From: Haemaphysalis longicornis
Taxonomy: Eukaryota; Arthropoda; Arachnida; Ixodida; Ixodidae
Assembly: GCA_013339765.2 (NCBI GenBank)
Contig: CM023450.1
Coordinates: 97,640,820-97,704,819 of the forward strand
Direction: 5' to 3'
Length of the DNA stretch: 64,000 nucleotides
How positions within the stretch are numbered: position 1 is the stretch's first letter; each line of letters starts with the position of its first letter. The position numbers and the translations under genes were made by a program. Under the pieces are notes generated by a model. It was given only the letters and a program-made list of their open reading frames with translations, ran no database searches and was not told where the DNA came from. Shown piece after piece: positions 54,701 to 64,000 of the stretch.

Positions 54701-55361
54701 TCATTACGAAGAAAAGTTTTCCCGTCCTCTGCTTATTCAATAAAATTTACCACCACCAGTGTTTAGCCAGTGATCTAATTGCAAGGCCATCTTATCGCTC
54801 TTCACGTGTCGACCACGCCTACAAAGTCGCGAACATTTTTTGCCACACACTCATTTTTTTATTCTTTCTTGCCGCAAACCTCGACCGAATGGAACCACCT
54901 TCCGGTGACATTGCATCAATAGCCGATTCATATCTTTTTCGCCGATCGTTGTTCGCCTTTTTCGGGTGTATTGATTCCACGTGACGTCTTTTTGTTCATG
55001 TTGTTGTCATATTTGCTTGTTGCTTATTTTCATTTCTCTTGAATAACTGTTCTTGAGCGCATGTTCTGCGCATTTCTTGTGTAGTACTGTGTAAAGTTTG
55101 TGTAGTTTGCTTTGTAGCCTACAAATGTTTTCCGTTTGTTCTTTAGAACGCGGATATTTCTTCCCATTCGTCCAGAAGAACCACTAGCGTATTTTCTTAT
55201 GAACTTTTTTGTCTGTTACTACCAGCATATGTAGTCTGTTACATTCTTGCCGCCTTGTTACTTGCTACGTACTTGTATTTTTTTTTTCCGAAAACCCACT
55301 CCCCTCTTCAATGCTTGTGCGATTGAGGGTACTTGAAATAAAATAAAATAAATAAATAAAA

Positions 55362-56100
55362 TTTGAGGTTCGCAGACGACAGAGTATTGCTGAGTGATAT
55401 TGAAGAACACCTGGAAACAATGCTTGAGGCACTACAATCAGAAAGCACGGCCCAGGCGATAAAAATAAACATGAATAAATGTAAAGTTATGAGGAATATG
55501 CATGCCAAGAACGTCGCCTTCAGCTTAGGAAACGAAACGCTAGAAGAAGTAAAAGAATATAAGTACCTCAGACAGATGGTTAGTGCGGACCCCAACCACG
55601 AGAGAGAAATCCGGCGCAGAATAGGTATGGACTGGGGAGCACTCGGCAAACACTCCAAAATAATGAAAACTAAGCTACCTCTCTCTCTAAAAAGAAACAA
55701 AAAACCTACAATCCGTGCACACTGCCGGTGATGACATACAGAGCTGGAACTCGGCGCCTTATTAAACAACTAGAAAGCAAACTCAGGCCGGCTCAACGGG
55801 CCATGGAACGAATAATGGTAGGTATAGCACTCAGGGACAAGAAACCTGCTACCTAGATCAGGGAACAAACTAGAGTAGAAGATATCATACTTCAAATAAA
55901 CAAAAAAATCGACTTGGGCTGGCCCTGTAGTGAGACAAACCGACAACCAGTTGACAATTAACAGAGTGGATACCAAGAGATGGGTCAGGCCGATGGAGGG
56001 ATGAAATAGAGAAATTCAGGGGTAAACTGCGGACTCGAACAGCGCAGGACAGGAGCGGTTGGAAGTCAATGGGAGGGGCCTTCGTCCTGCAGTGGACCTG
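55362..56100 (+). pseudogene. RTE-type LINE, RT C-terminal part
   Basis: Resumes the RTE interrupted at 50.74 kb: LRFADDRVLLSDIEEHLETM (55364, catalytic FADD), then MNKCKVMRNMHAKNVAFS, then EYKYLRQMVSADPNHEREIR (55555-55615). Frame breaks lie near 55730 and 55860. A final SGWKSMGGAFVLQWT lies at 56057-56098. The order and wording match the 21.96-22.66 kb copy. Confidence 0.87.
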
Positions 56101-56311
56101 ACTATGCTGATGATGATGATTGAAGACTCGAACAGCGCAGGACAGGAGCGGTTGGAAGTCAATGGGAGGAGCCTTCGTCCTGCAGTGGACCTGACTATAC
56201 TGATGATGATGATTGAAGACTCGAACAGCGCAGGACAGGAGCGGTTGGAAGTCAATGGGAGGGGCCTTCGTCCTGCAGTGGACCTGAATATACTGATGAT
56301 GATGATTGAAG
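56033..56311 (+). repeat. Three tandem copies of a 93-bp RTE 3' end
   Basis: Units start at 56033, 56126 and 56219, each ACTCGAACAGCGCAGGACAG through the FVLQWT codons to a (TGA)n tail. They differ at only a few bases. The final unit grades into GAAGAAGAAAAAGATG. Confidence 0.95.
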
Positions 56312-56559
56312 AAGAAGAAAAAGATGATGAGACCCTGGAAAGAATGCCGATACGCAGTACCTGACAATCGCCACTCGTGAGTTTCTGGATTTTTCTGGTA
56401 AGCGCTTAACGACTTTTTTTTAAATACCACTGCTGCGCGACCTTGACCACCCGACTAAGGCTCACGAGAATGTGGGTTTATCGCTGGGCCGCGCACGCAG
56501 CCATTTACATGCACATAGCGGGCGCGATGAAGTGCGCATAGGATGGCTTTCACTTTTAG

Positions 56560-57601
56560 ATTATCTTGCGGCCTATAGATATGAATTCACTGCTAAAATT
56601 ATTCGCGGGGGTGTTAGTCGTACCACGCAACGTGTGGAGGATTGCGCACTTCAGCATAGAAACGGAGCGTGATTTGATGATTCCACTGCTCACCGTCTGC
56701 TCAAGCTTGTCTGTTTGCGAATTTTGCTGCGTCTTTGTCGGCGCTGAGGCCGGAGCCTGGTCCTTGGGCGTTGGCATGACGGATGGCGTCAACAAGGCAG
56801 GAGCAACAGGCGGAAGGGCCTGTTCAGTTCGCGAGGGAGTCACGGACGACGGATCATTCGCAGTTGGAACTTTGTGCGGCACGAGTGGGCCTCTAGCGGG
56901 CGCAGCAGGTTCCGCTGAGGTTGGCTCAGCCCCGGGAAGCGCCTGAACAATCGAGGTGCTGGACGGCGGCTCCGGATGGGACAGCCCCGTACTGGCCTCT
57001 GGTGGCGGCATCGCTTCTCTGGACTCCGCATTTACCAGTAGCAATCGGGCCACTGATGCCTTCCTATCCGGTAGCGGTGTCGGCGCCTCGGACGCTCGCC
57101 CAGCAGGGGACTTCGTTGAGCGGGGTTCAGCCTTGGCCCGGTGTGAAGAACGGACCAGAGGCTGTTTCATGCCCTGAGGCGGCCCCGGTTGCGGTGACAG
57201 GTCGGGCACTCCTGCAGTGGCAGCAGCTGGTTTTTCGGTGATGTCTTTTTCCGGCCGAGACGACCTGGAGGAGCTCGTCGAGGAAGTCTTTGATAACCAC
57301 TTGGATGGCGTCTTGGATGGCGTGGCAGCACTGAGTTCCTCGTGACGGCCAGCAGTGGCCGCCGACGCGTCGCTGCTCCTACGAGATCTCTTTTTGCGCG
57401 TGTGCGCTTTGTCGATTGAGGCGGTCCTGTGCGTGTTTTCTTTCCTTGACATGCGCCTGCTGCCATCGGTACCGGCGGGGAAAGCTTCGGCGCTTGAGTT
57501 CGGGGCTTTCTTCGTGGGCTCCTCGGCCGGTGACATGCTTGCTTCTTCCGTGTCGCTCGTGCTCGCGATGAACGCGCGATCAACTGCGTCCTCTTCGTCG
57601 G
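56560..57601 (-). CDS. Proline/serine-rich low-complexity open frame; possible exon
   Basis: A 326-codon frame from ATG 57536, open upstream to about 57601 with an acidic start (ADEED, TSDTEE). It is composed of Ser/Pro/Ala/Lys-rich, presumably disordered sequence (RKKRSRRSSDASAATA; repeated PAxAxP runs). No domain was found until a short SRSVSMLKCAILHTLRG near 56640-56690, after which the frame enters AT-rich sequence. The codon pattern and one-strand openness suggest a real exon, perhaps a cytoplasmic N-terminus of a membrane protein. It lies about 9 kb upstream of the M13 exon on the same strand, but the splice phases I can see (phase 1 out, phase 0 in) do not match. Function is unknown. 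Confidence 0.4.
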
Positions 57602-57762
57602 CACGCTAGCCTACCTGTCCTGATGGTGATGATGATAATGATGAATAACCTCAGAGACAGTCAATCTGAGGATCGGCGAAGAAGTCAGGGAATATTTCCC
57701 TAGACGCAGATTGTGAAAACGATTATATTGTGATTAAGTGATATTAAGTGATATTGTGATAT

Positions 57763-58232
57763 TGTCACGTGCTAAACTGGGGGATCCAAACTGTGGGACG
57801 ACAGCGTTATGTAGGATGAACATGCTAATCCCCCGCCTGGGTACGTGCCGTGCGATGTGACACAGCAGAGGGCGACGAAGGAGCGCGTTAGCTAGCGGCT
57901 CGTGTGCTCTGTTCTTGGTCGCCATATTGCTTGCCACCAACCGGCGTCCTGTCAAACAGGGCGCAGGGAAGTTGTCTTGGCGAAGATGCAGGGGCAAAAG
58001 TATTTATTAGGCGAGGTGCCTAATTGGTCAGGGGAAACATACAGAGAGCACCGGTTGGTGGCAAGCAATATGGCGACCAAGAACAGAGCACACGAGCCGC
58101 TAGCTAACGCGCTCCTTCGTCGTTCTCTGCTGTGTCACATCGCACGGCACGTACCCAGGCGGGGGATTAGCTTGTTCATCCTACATAACGCTGTCGTCCC
58201 ACAGTTTGGATCCCCCAGTTTAGCACGTGACA
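57763..58232. mobile_element. Palindromic element, 182-bp near-identical arms
   Basis: The left arm 57763-57944 and right arm 58051-58232 are inverse copies differing at about three positions, separated by 106 bp. Ends read TGTCACGTGC...GCACGTGACA, and ATAT flanks both sides (57759-57762, 58233-58236). It has no coding sequence. The arms' low divergence suggests recent formation or gene conversion. It could be a fold-back MITE or two LTR fragments head to head. Confidence 0.85.
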
Positions 58233-58236
58233 ATAT

Positions 58237-60079
58237 GATTAATTGTGTGATGTGAAGAAAAGAAGTGTTATTAGACGCTGCAAAACTACGCGATCGCCTT
58301 ATATCTTGTATTCGCTGGAGAGGCACATTGCATGCAGGCAACCATGTCAGTGCGCCGTCACTGGTTACGTCGGGCTCCGCGGGATGGCGGTACTTGTCCG
58401 TGCTAAGCACATGATTTGTGTTCGACGTTCTAAACTCTACCCCACCGAGCGCAAAGTAATGCCTCGAGTCTAATGTGAGTGCGATTAATAGCACCTCTGT
58501 TGACACCACCGTTGAGAATCGGGTTGAAACGGAGCAGACGGCGCACGCCGGGGTTTTATTTTATTAGGCGTGCGGGCGCAGTGGCACAAGCCGCGCCATT
58601 TCCGTGGCGCATTGGTCATGTCCGTGGTCGTTTTCAAAGTTACCAAGCGAAGAAATTGACAGCTAAACTTTTCAGTGGCCCATATCGGTAGATTAGAGGG
58701 TCATGAATACAAATATACCGGTCGCAGCAGCAGCAGCAGTCGCTTAATTATTAACGCAGAAAAGGCCAAAAGGACGAAAACAAGTATTACCGCCCCATAC
58801 TCTTCGGCCGCACTCCATTTTATGACGTCAAGAATCTCAATTGGTGGAACACGAGTTGGCGGTGCTTGCTTAAGCGTTTTTCCGAAGCCAGAGCTCAGGC
58901 CGGGGCACGTAAATGTAGAATAAACGTGTGCGGAAACTTTTGCTCGCTGTGTGCTTGTTAAAATCACAAACCTCAGCTAGCAAACATCATAAACTCGTAT
59001 TCTTCATCGAGGCCGTAGCTTTGCATCTGCTTCGATCTCGTTGAAACGTTTCGCCTTGCGTACAAGCGAGATAAAAAATGCATGCATATGGGCGAACGCG
59101 AGAGCGCACCGTATCTACTTGCCGATAGCGCATTTATATGCAACACCTACTGGTTAAATCATACCTTATTAGCGCAATCGAGTAGAAACGAGAATGCACA
59201 CACCTCCGTCCAGAAATTGCAAGTGTATTTTTTACCCCTGCTTCTGGCGGCAGCAGCTTTTTGGAAAAATTCGCTGGCATCATCAAGACACGCGCCCATA
59301 ATAATATGAGGCTTGATGACCAAGTTTACCTTGTCACTGCCCTACCTATTGATAGCGTCAAAAAAAAAAAAAAAGACGGCTCTCTAATCGGGTTTCAATG
59401 TTTGCGAGGAAAAAAACGCCAGTGAGAACAGATGCTGAGGAAAGTGGCTACGATAGAGTATAATTGAAAATCGGGCTCCGGCTTGCTCTGGGCCCTTTGT
59501 GACATTCTTTTCACCGTCGCAAACAACTAAAAAAGAAACGCTCGAAAGACATGCCCGCATACATTATTTATTTCTCAGCATACGAAACATGTGACCTGTG
59601 ACTTTAAAGAGAAAGTTACTCACTTTTAGCGGCATTTCATATGTAGCATTTTTTTTTACACGCGACGTAATAATGTGTTCGAGTTATTGCTCAGCAAGAA
59701 TTTATTACTATAACCTAGACCATCAAATAAGACTGTAAATGGTAGTGAATTCGAAAGGTTGGCTATGGCAGTCCTCGCCAGGTTCAAAATTACTTGAGTT
59801 CCCGTAGTGACAGACGATAAATTTGGTTTGTAATACTGTAGACTGTTCTGCGGACATCATCATTTAAACTATTTATTATGCGCGTATGTTAGATAACATT
59901 TCGGCGTTTTTTAGGGGGATGGACTTATCTTTTGTTTATTTTTTTTAGGGAATTCGTGCCACGAACCGGGGTTTTTTTTGTGGTTTTGGATTTACGCGTA
60001 AAAGCTACACCTGTCCTTCACTTCTACCACAAGGACTGTAGTGTGTCGTTCTCCCTATGGTCATAACGTGCGCTCCGCT
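58237..60079. other. No recognisable gene
   Basis: (CAG)n-like run near 58727-58741, A run 59361-59374, T runs near 59651 and 59972. Short frames lack motifs. Confidence 0.4.
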
Positions 60080-60690
60080 GTAAATATTTGGCAGTGCCTA
60101 TTCTGTGGACCAGTGGATTATGATGATTATGAACACAGGATGACGTGCACCATTATTCTCTGGATCAGACCATACGGTAATGTTCAGGTTTATTCTGTGG
60201 CACTTACAACGGTACAGTTGATACTTATTCGTCTAAATCAACCTAAAATACACCAATCCACACTTATTTACATAAATATAAAGTAGTATTGACTTAAGAG
60301 AACAAGTTACAGCAAAAAAAAATTACTTGTGGAAAAAGCAATCTACATAACTGCTGGGACTGCAACCCAGCCCTACCACCCCTCTCCACCTGTTCCTTTC
60401 CCGAGCTGTGGGAGACACTGTTGACCAGCTGTCAACCGGAGGACCAGACTCTCCTGGTGACACGGGCCAAGACGGCGAGGGCAACGCATGGATTCCCGGA
60501 CTAGGGTTCCACTCTCACATTTGAGCTCAATAAAATGTTTTCTCGCTCTCCCCCCAGGGCGTTAGTGCCAAAACACAAGACTGTACCACAGCTCAAAATA
60601 GAACATAGCCCTGTGTTCTGTACCACAAAATAAAGCTGAGCATTATTCCGTGGTCTGGTCCACAGAATAGGCAGTGCGTAAATATTTGAC
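60080..60690. repeat. Inverted-repeat element split by a LINE 3' end
   Basis: GCCTATTCTGTGGACCAG at 60096-60113 is the exact inverse of 60655-60672. The flanking TAAATATTT and the next inner blocks (ATACGGTAATGTTCAGG with GAATAATGCTCAGC inverse) also pair. A related TTCTCTGGATCAGAC occurs again at 60158, so the left side carries a repeat. A LINE tail sits between the arms. Confidence 0.5.
60351..60545 (+). pseudogene. I-like LINE 3' terminal fragment
   Basis: The short frame reads WDCNPALPPLSTC, then LTSCQPEDQTLLVTRAKTAR, and stops near 60501. It is equivalent to the last ~50 residues of the LINEs at 11.38 and 40.40 kb. AATAAAATG and a pyrimidine-rich tail follow. Confidence 0.7.
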
Positions 60691-60956
60691 ATGAATTACC
60701 AACAAGCCTAACAGGTTCTTAGTGAGAAATTGGCAGACGGTCGCTTTGGTGAACAACTAAAATATTCTCGAATGAACATTACTTGATTCGCAGTTGGTGG
60801 CGCATTAATAAACAACTGTTTCGCTTTCTGGAGTTATTATCGTTGGCTAAGAATTCGATTCCGCCAAGGAAATGATTCCAAAGCATCTTGAAAATGCTGG
60901 TGTTGTGAGGTACACGCAGACGTGTCAGTAGTGTCAGCGCGCTGACAAGCATAAAA

Positions 60957-61105
60957 TGGATTGATTGATTGTAGGCTTTAACGCGCCGACGCAATGCAGG
61001 TGATGAGGCGCGCCGTAATTGAGGGCTCCGGATTAATTTTGAACACCTGGGGATCTTTAACTTGCGCCGAAATCTCGTACACACTGGCGTTTTTGCTTTT
61101 GAGAA
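60957..61105 (-). repeat. Ruka-like SINE, 5'-truncated
   Basis: The minus copy runs from the GATTGATTGATTGTAGGC tail complement to CGTTTTTGCTTTTGAG. It lacks the tRNA-like head and is more diverged than the others (e.g. ACTTGCGCCGAAATCTCG). Confidence 0.8.
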
Positions 61106-61404
61106 TAAAGTTTAATGCACATTAAAAGGTAGTGCACACTCCAAGGAAACGCAAGAATTTCATAATATTTGTTGATTGGAGACGACAAACTGGTATAACC
61201 ATTGATTGAACACATCGAATAACAATGCACCGATAATATTTAGAAATATCCGGTATCTGACTCCACTTGTTGCTTTATTTTTTTTTATTATTTAAATTGA
61301 CCTTCCACCTATGTTCCAGGGCACGAGAAAGCTGCACGCACGTGATAATAAAACTTTGTAGAGTCATTTTCGATTTCAGGCTTCAAATGTTGACGCGGGA
61401 TCCT

Positions 61405-61975
61405 TAACATGTTATTTTTAACCGCAGGGCTGTTTAGGCAGACACAAATCCGTCCGGCGAGAACAGAAAACCCCGAGCGCACGTGAGCGCGTACCTCGCG
61501 GCGACCGCGCCCGGCGTCGTCCAGGCTTGCGCGTGGGCTTACGGGCTTGCGCCGCGTGAGGAGCTCCCGTCTTCGTCGTCATCTTCATGTAGTGACCGGC
61601 TCGCTACTGGTACGCCGCGCAAAAGACGATGACGACGAATCTGTCAAGCCATCCCTTCGCACTGAGCCCCACGTGGATACGGCCACCGGACCAGCTGACG
61701 GAGAAGTGGACGTCTACCCAGAGAATTTGCCCTACGCGGGTGTGGCGTTGGAAGGGGACGACGAAAAAGATGACGACGATTTCTACTGAATGAAACACTG
61801 TCCATACTTTAATGGTCTTTGCTTTACAGTGTCGTCCAAAGCAGCTTCGGGCTGCTGGGTTCCGCCCGCTCCCTCCCTCCTGCAGGATCCGTTGTCATGT
61901 GGGTGGACCCCCAGCTCTGCTGTTTCTCCAGCCTTGCACCATTAGTGCAAGCTGCGCCAAGTTTTCATAAGGCAA
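61405..61975 (+). repeat. Repeat family D, copy 2
   Basis: Collinear with 7178-7835 but shorter at the 5' side and different in the middle. The middle contains an 80-codon acidic frame (61547-61789, rich in D/E, ending DDDDFY) not present in copy 1. Shared ends are GCAGGGCTGTTTAGG and CTGTTTCTCCAGCCTTGCAC. The acidic frame has no recognised homologue. Confidence 0.5.
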
Positions 61976-62703
61976 ATAGATGTTTCAGCATCGTATAATT
62001 TTGTTGTAGATTTTTTTTCTAGCGAAAACGGGAAAAAAATTTAGTGGACACTTTGACCGCGAGCATATATTATCAGGGTCAGCTTTGCATACGATCAGTA
62101 TGGAACTCTGACCGTCTGCCTTTCGAGCGATCTGTTTTCCATGAACTTGCTGAGCGCATTATAGTATTCCTCTGCTGCGTAGCTTTCCCCATCATCCCTT
62201 TTGAGCAGCACAGTGAGGATGCCAAGCAAGTCTGCATCAGATTTAGTTGCCCGTAGATATCCTTTTGGTTTTATTCATTCATCTCGCATAATGCATGACG
62301 AAAAACGGAAGGGCAGGGCTAGAATCTTATTCGGCTGTGGCAGCCGCCTCTTAAGAACTTTCCTATTTTCCTCAGTTATAATTACTAAAATTTGAAAACC
62401 GCGGCCAAAGTCGTTTATTGTGCTCATAAAATCTTCACAGCCAGTTAATGGCACACCGTGTACCTCATGTTTTGTCTTCTATTGTACTCCTCCGGTTGTT
62501 AACTTGCTTCTCTAATTTCACCAATTCGTGGTTCACATATTCGTAGGCCACCCGTTTGACTTAGTTTTTAAAACAGCTACATCATTGCACTGCTCTTTCA
62601 TTCCCTTCAACGCGTCACTGCGCTCAAAACGATAAGTACAGTACTGAGTGTTTTGTATTTTCAGTTTGTGTCATTTCTATTATTCATTATAATTTGCTTC
62701 TAG
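61976..62703. other. No recognisable feature
   Basis: AT-rich unique sequence with short frames. Nothing supported. Confidence 0.4.
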
Positions 62704-62705
62704 TA

Positions 62706-63307
62706 CAGTAAAAGCTCGTTAATTCAAACTCGAAGGGGACCATGAAATTGTTCGAATTAAGCGGAGTTCGAATTAGAGGGAGGACGCTAGAATGAATGGA
62801 CATTGCGCCACACTGCGCGGGCAGAACACCAAGATGCCACCTTTGGACTTGTTATCGCGAAATAGGCGCTACTACACGTTTATGACTGGCGATTTCGTAA
62901 ATAATTACGCTGTTTATTTTCGAAAACCCGTTTATTTGTATGCGAGGGTCGAGGCAATCAAAATTTAAAGTAATCGCCCACTGCGGAAGCGAAATAAGCT
63001 GTCGCAGCAGCGTAGCGCACGCGTTACGCGGTATTGTTTTCCTGTTTCTTTGTTTTGCATCTCTAGTAAATTTGGTTTGGTTCGGATTTGCAACCCATTG
63101 TAATCACTCTGGGCCGACATTTTCTGCCAAGAACGATGAAAACCAGGGGATCAAGTTCGAATTAACTGTTCTGGATGCCGACGTGTTCGAATTATAGGGA
63201 GTTTTTTCCCCCCATTAAAACATACAGGGCTGTGCCGGGACGAGGGCGTCGGTTCGAATTAACTGTAATTTCGAATTAACCGAGTTCGAATTAACGAGCG
63301 TTTACTG
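62706..63307. mobile_element. pogo/Tigger-type MITE, 602 bp
   Basis: Ends CAGTAAAAGCTCGTTAATTC and the inverse (GAATTAACGAGCGTTTACTG) are flanked by TA on each side (62704-62705, 63308-63309). Degenerate GTTCGAATTA motifs repeat near both ends. No transposase is encoded. Confidence 0.85.
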
Positions 63308-63309
63308 TA

Positions 63310-64000
63310 TGCGGTAGCTGTCCAAGCTTTCTATTTATTCCTGAAAGCGCTGCCTCCAGGGCAGTATCGCGTTGCAACTTTCTCGGATTCTAGTTTACTG
63401 AAACGAGACGTGTGTGGCACGTACGGATTTACTTTGACCCAGAAGAAACTCTTGAGCACGATCAAAGATGATAGGCACAATCAGATTGCGCACTACTCAA
63501 TAGTTAGAGACAAAACACTACAATATTTGCATACAGTAATACCAGCAGCGGCAGAGACAACACCGGTGGCAGCGATGGCAATTTATGGAAAAAGGGGTGG
63601 AAATTAGGCCGTCAAGCATAAGCCGGCCGCAATGTTTGTAGGTATATCTGTTACTTTGGCGTCCACCACCACCTCTGCCACCATCCTCCTAAAACTGCTT
63701 TGTGCATGGTCATGTCATATATAGTAGATGGGCAGTTGGGCCAATCACCGCGTGGCAGCTGGTATGAACCAGATCGACTTCACTGCACACGGTTGCATCT
63801 CTGGAAGCTGCAAATTTGCGAGGCAGCAGTTACTTTGCCGAGGATGCCTGCTTCAACACCGCAACTTTGCAAATGCCAAACTTCTCAGCCTACGATACAC
63901 AGAAGCCTCGGAATTCCCAGGGACCCCGAGGAACCGCTGAATAACTGCTGTGCTTCTGTGATTGCCCGTTTCCTGTTTTTAATGCGAACTTCTACTCGCC
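63310..64000. other. No recognisable gene
   Basis: Short frames only (63410-63607, 63728-63940) and none has a motif. Confidence 0.4.

Larger units (their letters stand above)
50742..55361 (+). mobile_element. CR1/L2-like LINE, about 4.6 kb, inserted in RTE
   Basis: The element contains a 5' region with a partial 285-bp tandem duplication, an intact ORF1, a frame-broken ORF2 (endonuclease and reverse transcriptase), an approximately 650-bp 3' UTR and an (AAATAAA)-type tail at 55335-55361. The RTE frame is cut between codons for H and L of ...YLSH|LRFADD. The left flank ends GAGCCATTT and the right flank resumes ATTTGAGG, giving a 4-bp ATTT duplication or overlap. The insertion is near full length, unlike the other LINEs in the window. 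Confidence 0.85.

Noticed and set aside
55885..56430. 181-codon minus ORF with internal repeats
   Set aside because: It is the antisense of the three tandem RTE 3' ends. The protein repeat reflects the DNA repeat.
56560..57601. First exon of the 47.7-kb M13 gene
   Set aside because: Same strand and plausible type, but the visible donor (phase 1) and candidate acceptor (phase 0) do not match and the main exon has its own ATG.
57763..58232. Mirrored ORFs on each arm (57734-57997 minus, 57902-58255 plus)
   Set aside because: They encode the same peptide in mirror image because the DNA is palindromic. No independent evidence of coding.
61547..61789. Acidic 80-codon gene
   Set aside because: It is found only in one of two family D copies, with no homology and biased composition. 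It is noted within the repeat rather than called as a gene.

Overview
This is eukaryotic nuclear DNA and almost certainly comes from a hard tick (Ixodida). The evidence is a tRNA-derived SINE resembling the tick Ruka family, many non-LTR retrotransposon fragments of types common in ticks, abundant short-period microsatellites, and the remains of one large M13 (neprilysin-family) metallopeptidase-like gene of a kind that is heavily expanded in ticks. There are no operons, no bacterial signals and no CRISPR. The species assignment is inference. Family names such as Ruka, RTE, CR1/L2, I-like and pogo/Tigger are assigned from motifs read by eye, not from a database search. Repeat families with no recognised name are labelled A to D here. 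Layout: 1-10 kb holds an open reverse-transcriptase fragment at the left edge, single copies of families A-D and a SINE tail. 10.5-11.5 kb holds an RNase H-bearing LINE whose 5' part is inverted relative to its 3' part. 13-19 kb holds SINEs (one with a 15-bp target-site duplication), a fold-back element, an I-like LINE and a full family A copy. 19-22.7 kb is an RTE-type LINE split by a CR1/L2-like LINE on the other strand and a probable solo LTR. 22.7-30 kb is mostly unrecognised, with pyrimidine-rich tracts and a CR1/L2-like 3' end. 30.5-37 kb carries two 1.04-kb pogo-like elements in opposite orientation with the same internal deletion. 37-40.6 kb holds a large fold-back element, a SINE with target-site duplication, another family A copy and a LINE 3' end running into (CT)n. 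41.2-47.7 kb is the host gene, on the minus strand: one 650-codon exon and a small terminal exon separated by a repeat-filled intron of about 4.4 kb. 48.9-56.3 kb is a second RTE LINE interrupted by a 4.6-kb CR1/L2-like LINE. 56.5-57.6 kb is a low-complexity open frame. 57.8-64 kb holds a near-perfect palindromic element, a LINE 3' end, a SINE, a family D copy and a pogo/Tigger-type MITE. Two points stand out. First, the intact ORF1 of the 4.6-kb LINE carries a textbook 2A 'ribosome-skipping' core (GDVESNPGP) between a hydrophobic leader and the coiled-coil/RRM-like ORF1 protein. Second, the M13 gene has lost the HExxH zinc site and other catalytic motifs, so it looks like a pseudopeptidase or a decaying gene. 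Its last exon is one base out of phase with the main exon. Most of the window is mobile DNA in several nested layers, and long stretches (notably 24.1-25.2, 25.6-27.3, 28.2-30.0, 31.6-33.4, 58.2-60.1 kb) contain nothing I could recognise.
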